Shown here one piece after another: positions 11,001-20,919 of a stretch of 39,426 bases of DNA. Origin of the DNA: Saksenaea vasiformis B4078 (Eukaryota > Mucoromycota > Mucoromycetes > Mucorales > Saksenaeaceae). The position numbers and the translations under genes were made by a program. Within the stretch, counting starts at the first letter, position 1, and every line of letters starts with the position of its first letter. The stretch spans positions 1 through 39,426 of the forward strand of contig JNDT01001254.1 in NCBI GenBank assembly GCA_000697055.1, read 5' to 3'. Under the pieces are notes generated by a model. That model saw nothing but the letters and a program-made list of their open reading frames with translations. It had not been told where the DNA came from and did not search any database.

Positions 11001-12066
11001 TTGGTGCTCTTTGACAGTGTCATGAGGCCTACCGAGACATTATTTCCAGTATGCTTTCAAAGTAAATACTTCGTTCCGTGTAGTTGACATTTTGCATGTT
11101 ACCAAGTAGCACTTTCCACCTATCCAGGGTCTACTTTAGTTTTCCTTCCGCGTCCTATAAACATTGACGCACCATCGTAACAAGATGGATCGGCCGGCTT
11201 GAAGGTTCTTATTCTCTCTGGTTAGTTGGGCCTGTGGCGCCGGTGAATGGAGCCTTCCTCCCTGCTCCGATCCAGATAATGTTTCAACACCTGTCGAGGA
11301 AAACTCTGATTTTGATGCGACCGGAATCGCTTTGCGTAACCAAGGCAGCAGCTGTTGTTGCAGTATGTCCTGACGTTGTTTCGTTTTGTTCTGGAATCTT
11401 TTAAAAATAGAGAGTATTTGTTCAAATTAGGCTAAATAAGCTCCGAAAGTCGACCTTTTCTCTCTTTCTTTACTTTGTCAAAGACTTGCGCAGCACTACA
11501 TATTCTGCAGGATCCACAGGATACAGTTTTGAAAGAATTCTTGTCATATTAGGATGCGATAGGGTGTAGAATGTCGTGGAAGATGAAGCAGAAGATGCCG
11601 ACGATGAGGATGATGACAATGAGGAAGAAAGGGTTGGCACTGCAAAAGAGAAAGAAAAAACGGAGTTGAGATTGTTGGAGGTTGATGCTGTCTCTTCCTG
11701 AGCCTCACTATTTGGGTTATCTGCTGCAGCAACTTTATCTACTATCCATTGCTTTTTCTCAAGCATGTCGATAGGGCTGATATAAATAGCGGGACATCCG
11801 AGCGGGGTCTGATTTGTAGCAGTTGAATATGCCGCATTCTTGTCGCCCTTTGATATACGATCTGTGAATAAAGAAAGCAGCTTGTTGCGCTTCTGTCTCG
11901 AAAAACTGTTTGACGTGACTGCTGCGGCAGCGGATGCTGCTGCTGTGTATGCGGTAGGCTTATCTGCGATGGAGAGTAGAGAGGCGTTGGCCAACGAATC
12001 GGGAAGGTCTTCATTGTCGACATTATTACGCGAGGGAGAAGTGAAAGATATATCAGAAAGAGTCAT
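8021..12066 (-). CDS. UPF0592 / DUF1765 family protein, 11 exons
   Basis: Large fungal protein of unknown biochemical role, annotated as a membrane protein in yeasts. Exons: 12066-11474, 11397-11173, 11119-11033, 10981-10962 (20 nt), 10900-10730, 10623-10566, 10516-10372, 10303-9584, 9502-9070, 9015-8988 (28 nt), 8936-8021. They join in phase to 1131 residues. Family-like segments are RQDILQQQLLPWLRKAIP, LLRWWKVLLG (made by an intron joint), DKLNQKAIYSNMITFCAKVL, SDDSELFYTFYRHYHATL and, in the DUF1765 core near residues 735-770, SIFERIFLHWGRNVRLFFLR. The C-terminal third is Ser-rich. I start at ATG 12066 after a long CT-rich leader rather than at 12183. The exon 7 start (10516 or 10510) and the 10371-10304 intron (GTTAGA donor) are the least certain points. 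Introns at 11473-11398 and 10961-10901 end in AAG. Confidence 0.82.
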
Positions 12067-14776
12067 GATAAAAAGGAAAAGGAGCGGAAAAGAGGTAGAG
12101 AGAGAAAGAGAGGAAAGGAGTGCAGTGATAAAGCGGTTGCCCTTACAATCCGAACCAAAACTCCTAACATAATATCTTCGCATAGTGGCTCCTTCATCCC
12201 TCAGGACGAATCACGTCTTCCATTGTCGCCTATTTTGTAAACGCAGAGACTCGTGCAGCAACCAAGTAACAAACATCCTTTTATAATGTCTGTTATTTCT
12301 TGTGTTCATAAACAATGGAGCACTCACTGTGGTCTTGAAATCTACCATCATCCCGTGCCAACCTGAGTTTGTGTGGCGTTTTCCAAACAAACCTTGAAAT
12401 TATTTATTCTACGGTAATATGATGCTACAACTTCGTATTCTGTTCTTCTACGTTGCGTTAAAGCTGGCGGTTGACTGCTTGGAGTTCGCGGAAGTTTTTG
12501 GACTCTGCCAAGCAGGAAGGTCAAGTTGACTAGAATATCCAAACATCGTGCAAATCATGCGCATCCGGATATTGCATATCGCATGTCATCTCTCTTAAAA
12601 GAGATTTTCTGAGCCAAAAAAAAAGTTCCCCTTTTAAATAACTTCGTGTTACTGGATAAAGTGGCCATCTCGATCCATTGTGTCTCTTGGGACGTCAATA
12701 TGCGCTCGAACATTATATATTTACTTGTCGCCTTTCAGATTAAGAGATGATTCCCTAGCTACGGAACCTCTAGATATTTGCCCGAGTCTTCAGATATATT
12801 CATGAGTGGCGGGGGTCATCCAAGAATTCCAAGTAAGCACAAAAACATCAAAGACGGTAAACCAAGAAATAATTATAACCAGACAGAGTATATTTCCTCA
12901 TACGGATCGTCCTCTCCACTTTCATCGCAGCGAAACGAATGCTGGACTGGATGATTTGTGTTGCACAGTTATGCATGCGAGACAAAGGAGAAGCAGTATA
13001 GCGAGAGGGTGTAGTGTTGGCGTACGGCAGTGTGCAGTTCGGTCATACTCAGGCAGGGCATGCTCCTGTCCGCGTCAAGGCATATTGGTGCTATCTATCT
13101 CAAAATGTCACTATGGTTGTCGTCGATGAGCTCATGATGGGCCATGAATGCTCGAGCCTCGGCAGATTAAGCTAAATACGATATACGTGCATGTAGAAAC
13201 GATGGTTTCTTGACCAGCGATAACCAGTGCTCCGGGCCTTTAGTATACGCGCGAAAATAGTGGTGCCAGAGCTACGGAATTCGTACTAGAAGCTTTGCAA
13301 ACCATTGCGATGTTTGCCTCCGGACAAAGCCCGTCCATGCTTAAATCTTCCAAGTAGATACTGAAGTACATGGTCCTCTTGGGTCGCCTTTCTGGTCCTA
13401 CATGGTCGTTGAGCGGCATTTTTGCGTCAATAACGAAATGTAAATCGAGCGAAGAAGGCAAAAAAAAAAAAACCCCAAATAATTACTGACGAAAGCTTTC
13501 TTTTTCGGGTGTATCACTCCGTTAGTCTCCGGAGGTGCAGATTTGTCTATCGGAAGCAAATGCAGCTTCATTAATTCAAATTATTTGACCGTCGTATCTG
13601 TATCTATACACCACAGTCAATGCTTTCTTCTATTTTTCCCTATCCTGGTTCTTGTCTAGCTGGTGTTATAAATTTTGTCATGCGACGTTTCGTAGTCCGC
13701 AAGAACAAAACGACTTGGCTAATGACCCTGGAGGTGCAATTCCCGTTTTAAGCTCACTATGTGTATAATACGATCGAGCCTAAAGTTACTGGTAGTGGGT
13801 GGTTGTTTTGGGTCGAAGACTAGGACATTCCCTTCTTTGATTGCATGGTTGCACAGCCAATGCGGCACTTCTATCCTCGCTTTTTCATCGCATGACCTTG
13901 CCGAAAATACTGACAACGGCAATTTGGCGTAACCGTAGGCCAGTTGACTGTAGCTCCTTTTTCTTTCCCTTGTAACTAATCACCTGGCCTTCGGGTTTAC
14001 TACTGGAAGTAGTAGAATGTACATGTGTTCTGGTGAGGGGTTTATTTGTCATGCAGATTATAGGATATCTGCTCATGTACCTTCTCATCGTTTCTCCTAG
14101 CATGCCCTTTCAACTGATAACCCGACTCCAATGTCTCCGCCTAATTCATTAATTTGGCGCTTTCTCCAACTCAAATTTGCCGTGAGGAGCAGTGTATCTC
14201 CTCATGGACGCAAAATTTATAAAGATTAGCGTAAAAGTCATGTTCAATAAACAGTATCCAGGGCTTTGACGATGAAAGGCAACCAGTCTGTGTCATATCA
14301 TTTAGGAACTATTCCAATGCCGACGTTAACTGGTAACGTGTGACAAAGCTTCCAAATACCCTCCGTTTGCAGACCGCTAACAAGTTGACATGTGTTGCTT
14401 CTTAATGTCTTTGGCAAGCAGCCAGTGTTAATGTCTTCTGAATTCACGTATATCTACAAATCCATCAGTATATGTTGCTGGGACGAATGTGTAAACGAAT
14501 TGTCTCTGTCATGGTAGCCGTGGCACGAAGAACGAACTGACAATATCGAACAGGGGTGAAATATCTGTACGCAACTATTTATCAGACAGGCTTCTGCTGT
14601 CTTTTTTACGCGAAGGTAGCATCTGACCGTAATTTATTGAACTGGTTTCTGCCAGTTCTAGACAGATGCAAGTAAAAAGACAAGAAGGGAAGAGAGAGGG
14701 GGATGGGGAAAACTCCTAAAGGCAACGGAATACAATAACGTGGGTCATAGAAAGGCAAAGTTTGCTTGCAGTAAAA
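12067..14776. other. Mostly intergenic; possible unassigned exons on minus strand
   Basis: 12067-12180 is very CT-rich on the minus strand and is the likely leader/promoter of the DUF1765 gene. A minus-strand ATG frame at 14103-13885 (MLGETMRRYMSRYP...) overlaps a second frame at 13922-13719 (with EVPHWLCNHAIKEGNVL), and a third at 13440-13240 contains PLNDHVGPERRPKRTMYFSI. These read like degraded or spliced coding DNA, but I could not join them in phase and recognise no family. Other frames here look like chance. Confidence 0.3.
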
Positions 14777-15301
14777 TTAATGATTGGCATCAGCGTTGTG
14801 AACGTCGTCGTTCGACATAGCCTGAGACATCTCAGCCAGCTGAGCCTCTAATTCGAGTACCCGTAACCGGTCCCGCTCTTCCTTTGCCTGTGCTGCGTTA
14901 CGCTGAACCTCCAACAGCGATAAACGTTGCCGTAAGCGATTATTTTTGGTCTCCAGCATCTTCAGAAGGCCTTTCAGCACCCCTCTTTTTAAATTTCGTT
15001 GTAACCGTAGGTCATTTGGTACTTGCAGGGGTCCTGACCGTCTAATCCGAATTCGGTTCTTGTTTGATCGCATTTTTCGAAAACATCTTATCTTCTGGGT
15101 TTGTTTATAGTTGGCGATGAAAGAGTAAAGCAAACGAGAGGGTTCGTCACCAATACGCCTGTATGTCTGCTGATTTAACCTTGGTCTTTCGGTAGGAAAA
15201 GCGATATCTGATAATGACTGGTTGGGCAGTTCTAGTTCACCGTTTAACCATTCATCGGACCTATTTTCCTGGAGATAGTACTTGCTTTCCATTTTCACCA
15301 C
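14777..15301 (-). CDS. Hypothetical coiled-coil protein (174 aa)
   Basis: Intronless ATG frame, not recognised. Residues 1-60 are neutral to acidic. About 85-105 is strongly basic (KMRSNKNRIRIRRS). About 112-165 is a charged, Leu/Arg/Glu-rich helix (KMLETKNNRLRQRLSLLEVQ) with heptad-like spacing, so a coiled coil is likely. A basic stretch before a coiled coil recalls bZIP factors, but the N-x7-R basic-region signature is absent, so I do not call it one. The end is acidic/polar (SNDDVHNADANH). It could instead be the last exon of a longer gene. Stop at 14777-14779. Confidence 0.5.
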   Translation of the reverse strand: MVKMESKYYLQENRSDEWLNGELELPNQSLSDIAFPTERPRLNQQTYRRIGDEPSRLLYSFIANYKQTQKIRCFRKMRSNKNRIRIRRSGPLQVPNDLRLQRNLKRGVLKGLLKMLETKNNRLRQRLSLLEVQRNAAQAKEERDRLRVLELEAQLAEMSQAMSNDDVHNADANH

Positions 15302-16977
15302 GTGGATATTGCTTGAGTATAATTCTACAACTGACAGATTTTGGATAAAGATGCGTGAAACTTTAAGAAGGATAATGGGTCTATTTAGTGTGGTGCCAGA
15401 TGATCACCAGGTAAAGCCTCGCTATGATTGGTCGGAATGATGACAAGTTCTGTCTCCACCGTCGTTACCACAGCTTGATTGGATATTACTGGTGTTGCCG
15501 ACACCTTTTAAAAGGCAGACGAATAAATCATCTTTACTTGCATTCTTTCACACCCCGCGCTACATACCAATATGCCCCAGATAATGCTTGTGCCTAGATT
15601 ATACTCTATTTACTGGAATGTTTAAATTAGCATTGTTAATATATGCGTTGGCAACAGCTTTGTAGTTAGTCTTAGGAGCTTGGATCTTGCATGACACGAG
15701 ATCTATTCGGGTAGCGTGAAACGGCCGTAGATAGGAATAGCTGGATATAGTGGCGAGAGATAGACTGTAACACAACTCAAAGAACTTGGAGCGATGCAAT
15801 GTGTGATCGGCGTTGCCATATGATAATGATACACAAGCAAACTTATCCATATGGATAACGTTTTGCTTTGCTTTGGAGAACAAAGCCGAAGAGAAATATT
15901 TGGTACTCCCCCCTACGCACCCATCAAATAGTGTCATATGGATGCCTTTTGTGTTCAATAATCAAACTGAATGCAGCCTGGGGGGGGAAATCAACACGCA
16001 AATTTGGTGTTGGGTTAATGCAAGGAAGAACTACTTCACATCTCGAAGTTGACTCAAAGCCGACGCGCGAGTAATGCAAAGCTATATAAAAGTTCCAGTA
16101 CTCGCTTGTTTCGAAACGCTATTATGGCTACTGATAGGATATCGCGAACACAACACTCCATAGGTCCAGCACGTTTTGCACATGCATAGAGGCACGTACT
16201 GAGGAGAGACAGCGCGACTTGAAATATAAAACAGATCAAGCACAGGTGGCCTACACTGCAAAATGTCTGTGCCACTATAGACTCTCATTTAATTAGAAAA
16301 AGAAGAAATAAGTATACAGCCTCGATAGACTCTTGCTTTAACAATTATGGAGACAAGCACCGTTTCAGGAGCAACCTAACGCCTCCCAATGCGGCATAAT
16401 GCAGTCTTCTACGATAGCAGAACATCGGTAATTTAAAATAGGTATGTCAACGTCTCTAGTAATGTTCCTTACATGATAGGAAACGATGGGACAGCATACA
16501 AGGACCTTTCAAGCTGCGTTAGGGAGTCAATGGCTAAGTGTCCCCGGATAAAATGTATCTCGGTGACTGAGCCAGAGCGAACACGCTTGTAGGTACAGCG
16601 CTCACAGCCATATCAAAGCAACCTATTAAAATTTTGATAAATTTTACACCTATACATAAATTGGCGACATGTACGTACTTGCGTCAACTGGTCACTTGAT
16701 GGATGTACAAGTCATGTAGAGTAGCGTAAAGATACGTTCATAATTGGTAAATGAAACAAAGCTTGGATGCAGTTTTACTTATTCCAGAAGTATAAGTCGA
16801 CTCTCAGCATGACCAGTGGGAGCAACATGGCGGAGATCCTGGCGGTACAGGTCACTGTTGAGAGATGCACCGCAGAGAACTTAAAAACTATACAAAATCT
16901 AGTGTTCTATCGCAGAAGCCGAATCATAATAAATGTGTAGCTCCATGTACCACTATGGGGAAAAGATACCAACAAGT
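15302..16977. other. No recognisable gene
   Basis: Minus-strand frames at 15599-15958 and 16054-16275 and plus-strand frames at 15813-16074 lack clear ATG starts, family resemblance or splice partners. The first part should hold the promoter of the coiled-coil ORF. Possibly old mobile-element debris. Confidence 0.4.
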
Positions 16978-17096
16978 CATCTGTTTTTGTCAGTTTCAGG
17001 TAAATAGTCGGAATCATTGTGTCAGCTTCAAGACATATTTGGCAGCAATGTGCTATACTGCAGCGACTATCTACCTGAAAATGACAAAAACAGGTG
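16978..17096. repeat. 33-bp inverted repeat with 53-bp spacer (MITE/foldback-like)
   Basis: Arms 16978-17010 and 17064-17096 are reverse complements with three mismatches in 33, sharing CTGTTTTTGTCA and TTTCAGGTA. Weaker complementarity seems to extend about 20 bp outward. Peptides such as FCQFQVNS and FCHFQVDS on opposite strands are by-products of this symmetry, so the two overlapping open frames here are not called genes. Confidence 0.75.
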
Positions 17097-17274
17097 AATT
17101 GTCGGAAGCACCTTTCACACCGTGTACTGACTAAATGATGGGTAAAGGGCATCGACATAGCCAAGACGATCCGGGACAGAGGTTCTGCAGGTGAAATGAC
17201 AGACGAACGGAAATAGGTGTTTCTGCGTATGTAATGAATTGACATCCTTAGTAGGTCTTTTTAGAAGCAAAGTA

Positions 17275-18617
17275 CACTACCCTCGATAAAGTCTGAAAAC
17301 AGTCTCCAAATTTTGTGTTACTGAGCTTTTTGTTTCTTCTGTTCTCTACTCTTTTTATTAACATACTCGTCGCAATGGCACTGAACTGTATCACCAACAC
17401 TTCCCGAATACCTAATACTGAACTTTCCTTCCGAGAACGTTGCGAAATTTTCGGCATGCGTCAAGCAGGCATGTCTTATGGTGCCATTGCCAAAGCCAGA
17501 AACCTTCCTCGCGCAACTGTCGTCTCTCTTCTTCACCGCGCGCAGAAAACAGGTACACCAGCGCCAGCACCTCGTTCAGGAAGACCACCAAAAGTGACTA
17601 AGCGTGTCGCACGCGTCATTGACCGGCGCATTCGCCGCGAACCTAAGAAGCCATTAGTGCAGCATCACGCGGAGATTTCCCACTATCACGTCGAGATGGG
17701 AATAGACACATTTCGCGAAGCAGTGCACTCTTTGGGCTTTGTTTCACGCGTTTCCCGCGAGAAACCTAAGCTCACTGACGAACAGAAGCAAGCCCGGCTG
17801 GAATGGGCAAAAGCCTACGTAGATTGGACCCCAGAACAATGGTCAAAGGTCATCTGGTCTGATGAGTCGCGATTCCGTCTACATAACAACGATGGAAGGG
17901 AACGTATATTACGAAAAGATGGAGAAGCGTATCAACCAAGACATATGAAACAAACGGTCAAGTACAGCGACTCTGTGATGATCTGAGGCTGCTTTCGCAT
18001 GGATGGTACGGTGGCAGTACAAGTCGTTGATGGGATCATGGACCAAAAGGTCTACATCAACGTCTTGTCTGGCACGTACTATCCTGCGTACCTGGGATTA
18101 AGTGCTGATCCAGTTGGTGATGGTTATGTGCTTCAGGAAGATGGGGCCAGCAGCCATACAGGTGGTTATCCGAGGTGGTGGAAGAAGATGAATAAGCTAT
18201 CTGTTATGGACAGCTGGCGCTCTCAAAGTCCTGACCTCAATCCCATTGAGCACCTTTAGGATCACATCGAGCGGCGCCTCAAGAAGCGAAGACACGCTAT
18301 AGTTAGATTGAAGCAATTGGAAGAGGCGCTGCTCGATGAATGGGCCAAAATCCCATCCAGTGTTTGCCACAATCTGGTGAGCTCCATGCAAGCAAGATGC
18401 AAAGCAGTGATTGAAGCTCATGGTGGCAACACCAGATACTAAAAATTTAAAAATAAAGCGAAAATAGAGTAGTATACGATGTCTTTAATCATTACTATGG
18501 TTTATATTATGCGGTTCCATATAGTGTTTGGGCATACATGGTGCCTTCCATCTAGCATAAAATACTTTTAGTCAAGCGGAGTTACGCAAATGTTTTCAGA
18601 CTTTATCGAGGGTAGTG
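17275..18617 (+). mobile_element. Tc1/mariner element, full length, TIR-bounded
   Basis: 1343 bp with perfect 26-bp terminal inverted repeats (17275-17300 and 18592-18617, beginning CACTACCCTCGATAAAG) flanked by TA at 17273-17274 and 18618-18619, the target duplication of Tc1/mariner elements. Weaker inverted similarity continues inside the TIRs. It carries one transposase frame with two nonsense codons, so it cannot encode a full-length enzyme as it stands; its ends look intact. Confidence 0.95.
17375..18442 (+). pseudogene. Tc1-type transposase, two nonsense codons
   Basis: 355-codon frame, without frameshift, interrupted by TGA at 17984-17986 and TAG at 18257-18259. In both cases the family pattern (VMI-W-GCF, EHL-W-DHIE) expects Trp. 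The N-terminal helix-turn-helix region includes FRERCEIFGMRQAGMSYGAI, followed by a basic GRPPK linker. The catalytic acids are present: D163 in WSDES, D256 in QEDGASSH and E292 in SPDLNPIEHL. Thirty-five residues separate the last two, one more than the classic Tc1 DD34E. The second stop falls just after the catalytic Glu. Ends at TAA 18440-18442. Confidence 0.93.
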
Positions 18618-18619
18618 TA

Positions 18620-19444
18620 GAATAAAAAGAAAAGGAAGATATGCATTCCTTTAAATACCCACCACACCCCATTATCTAACACAAATGTTGAAATTGGGCA
18701 GTGAAGCCAAAAATCAGAACGTTGCATCAACAATACGACAGCAAGGTGCACTTTGAGTTGATGCATAAATGTATGCTTTACACTCAAGATTTCTGAGTGA
18801 GGCATGCGAAAACTGCTACAGAGAGCGCAAAGTTTAGTGGAGCTAACGCCAAACAGCTTAAGAGCAGCGCAGAATTAAGCCGGTACTTTCCTCGGTACTG
18901 TACGGTCCGTTAGCAAACTTTTGGACTTTGTAAAACTCCAAAGATACTGAAGCAGAGCAGATTTTAGAAGCGTTTATTGACGAATAATTTGCTTTCAGAT
19001 ATATTATACGGATATTGTCGAGAAAAATCGAGTTAACGGAGAATCGTACAATCTGAGGCTTTGATGAGCTAGTGTTTACTTAACGAAAGGTGGCACATCA
19101 GAAACCGTTTTTTCATAGCATGTCAGCCAAGTCTTGTGCATTATAAAATATCGGTGCGCGATACATTGATACGATTGAGAAATTAAGTACGCGGCTGTTT
19201 TATTCCCCACTGCAACGAATGTGTATTCATGTTGAATCTGAATTAGAGAAACGAAATTGGGCCATAAGCGTTGGCAAAGAAGCCTCAACTTCCAAAAATA
19301 TTTGATGTGGAAAACGCAACTATTTAAATTGAAAGCAGGTGTGCTATGTTAATAAAGTAAAACAAGCAAGGGGGAATATTCCTTGAATATAATGCATGTA
19401 AATAGAAATAAATATACAGCGATGGTATGTAACAGGTATCAACC
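18620..19444. other. No recognisable gene
   Basis: Between the Tc1 element and the 3' end of the UPF0658 gene. Short frames at 18596-18805 and 19076-19288 (minus) look like chance. The last part should hold the 3' untranslated region of the UPF0658 gene. Confidence 0.5.
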
Positions 19445-20919
19445 CTACTCGATAACGAACGCTTCCTCACGCCGTCCACGATACTGGTATCTGGGATCCT
19501 CTTCGTCTAGTAACGTTTTGCTGGCGTCCGGGCGACTGCCTAATTCAAAGCCATCGGCTGAGCCCTGGTCGATAGGAAGTCCATGGGCGATTCCAGACTT
19601 CTTTACTGAAGCCTTCTGTTCCGCAATCGATATGCCTTTGTACCAATTCAGTAAGCATTTTACGGCGATGATCGTTGTAGCTATAATCAGCACTAAAGCA
19701 ATGACCACTGTAAAGATCAAAAACTTTCGTGTGAACCGGTATGGATCCTCTGCGAGGGAAGGTCGAGGGACGACGATCTTCACAAAACGATATATGACGT
19801 AAATTGCTGCTAGAATACCGCATAGGATGAAAAAGAGCATTGACAACTTATTTTCGCGATACACGGATACTAGTGCTAATGAGAGGCCGAGAGCACCTAG
19901 TACAAATACCAATACAGCTTCAGTTACTGTTTCGTCGTAATCCAGCTTTTGTGATGGAATCAGCTGGGCACCAAATGAAAAAATGAAGAAAAAGTCCAAC
20001 TTCAGGAAAGTAATGAGGATGCTGGTGATAATCAAAGCGTCGCGTACTCTACCAAGAAAGATGAAGTTATGATGAGAATAATATATAGATACATAATCAT
20101 ACCGCATGTCAGCCGAGAAATTTCGATAATTATCCCAAGCAAATTGCTTTCGCAGTCTCCACGCAAAATAAGCGAGAGCAAAGAAGAAGCAAGGAATAAG
20201 AGCAATAATGGTATATTCCAAAGGCCGCATTTTGCTTTCATAGAACGATATCGCATCATTCATGCCAGCTAGATTATTCGCCCACCGAGACTCCACAGGT
20301 TTCCAAAGATCTATGGACCCACTAAGACGTAATTTAGGAAGATGTAACGACGGCAGCGTATCGTTTACCATCCGATTTGCTCCAAGATGATGTGCTGTTG
20401 CAATTGGATACCTCCGTATCTATAATCAATCAATCTAAATTGGCGTTCCTACAAGGAAAGAAGGAGCTTACACTGTAGACGTAGTTAGCAAGTGATTACG
20501 AGAGAGTGTGTCTGCGTTACGTACCGACAACAAGTAATCCAAACAGGATAAGTGAAATAAGTTGAGCTGTAACTGCATAAGTGGTCGTTGATAGGGCGTA
20601 GTTAAAGTTGTGTACCTGTGTTCCGGTGGTAGAGTGCGTCCGCACAAAGCACGACTTGAAACACTTGGCTCACGATAAAGAGACCGTGATATATTAAGTC
20701 AGACTCGCTGACACCTTCGTAATGGTGAGGTTATGTTTCTAATGGAACTTCATTACCTTCCGCATGTTCGTCCAATGCACAATTGCCAACTAGACCTTTG
20801 TGATTCATAATGACAAAGCCTTCGAGAAAGCATATTATGATTGCCTCGACTGTCACAAGGGACAGCGTGGCTATGGAGTCTTTTGAATGAAATATGGGGT
20901 TTTTGTTACTTGAGGGCAT
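19445..20919 (-). CDS. UPF0658 Golgi apparatus membrane protein
   Basis: Multi-pass membrane protein of a fungal family located in the Golgi in fission yeast; its activity is unknown. Exons: 20919-20757, 20714-20616, 20572-20521, 20419-20369, 20321-19445, giving 413 residues, the usual family length. Family features are [20 protein letters not shown] near the start, [56 protein letters not shown] and [20 protein letters not shown] in the last exon, then [15 protein letters not shown] and further hydrophobic segments. I count about seven membrane segments. The hydrophilic tail ([17 protein letters not shown]) is probably cytosolic. The 99-nt third intron (20520-20420) is ambiguous: it may hide a 1-nt exon. 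The first intron is 42 nt and ends in AAG. The upstream gap of the window has no partner gene. Confidence 0.87.

Noticed and set aside
12067..12183. Upstream in-frame ATG at 12183 as the start of the DUF1765 gene
   Set aside because: The added 39 residues come from a CT-rich leader-like tract and carry no family similarity; the ATG at 12066 directly after that tract is the more likely start.
16907..17245. 112-codon minus-strand frame and 89-codon plus-strand frame
   Set aside because: Both pass through the 33-bp inverted repeat, which explains their similar peptides on opposite strands; no family match.
17984..18259. RIP-type hypermutation of the Tc1 element
   Set aside because: Only two nonsense changes are visible and the rest of the frame is intact; there is no comparison copy here to measure a bias.
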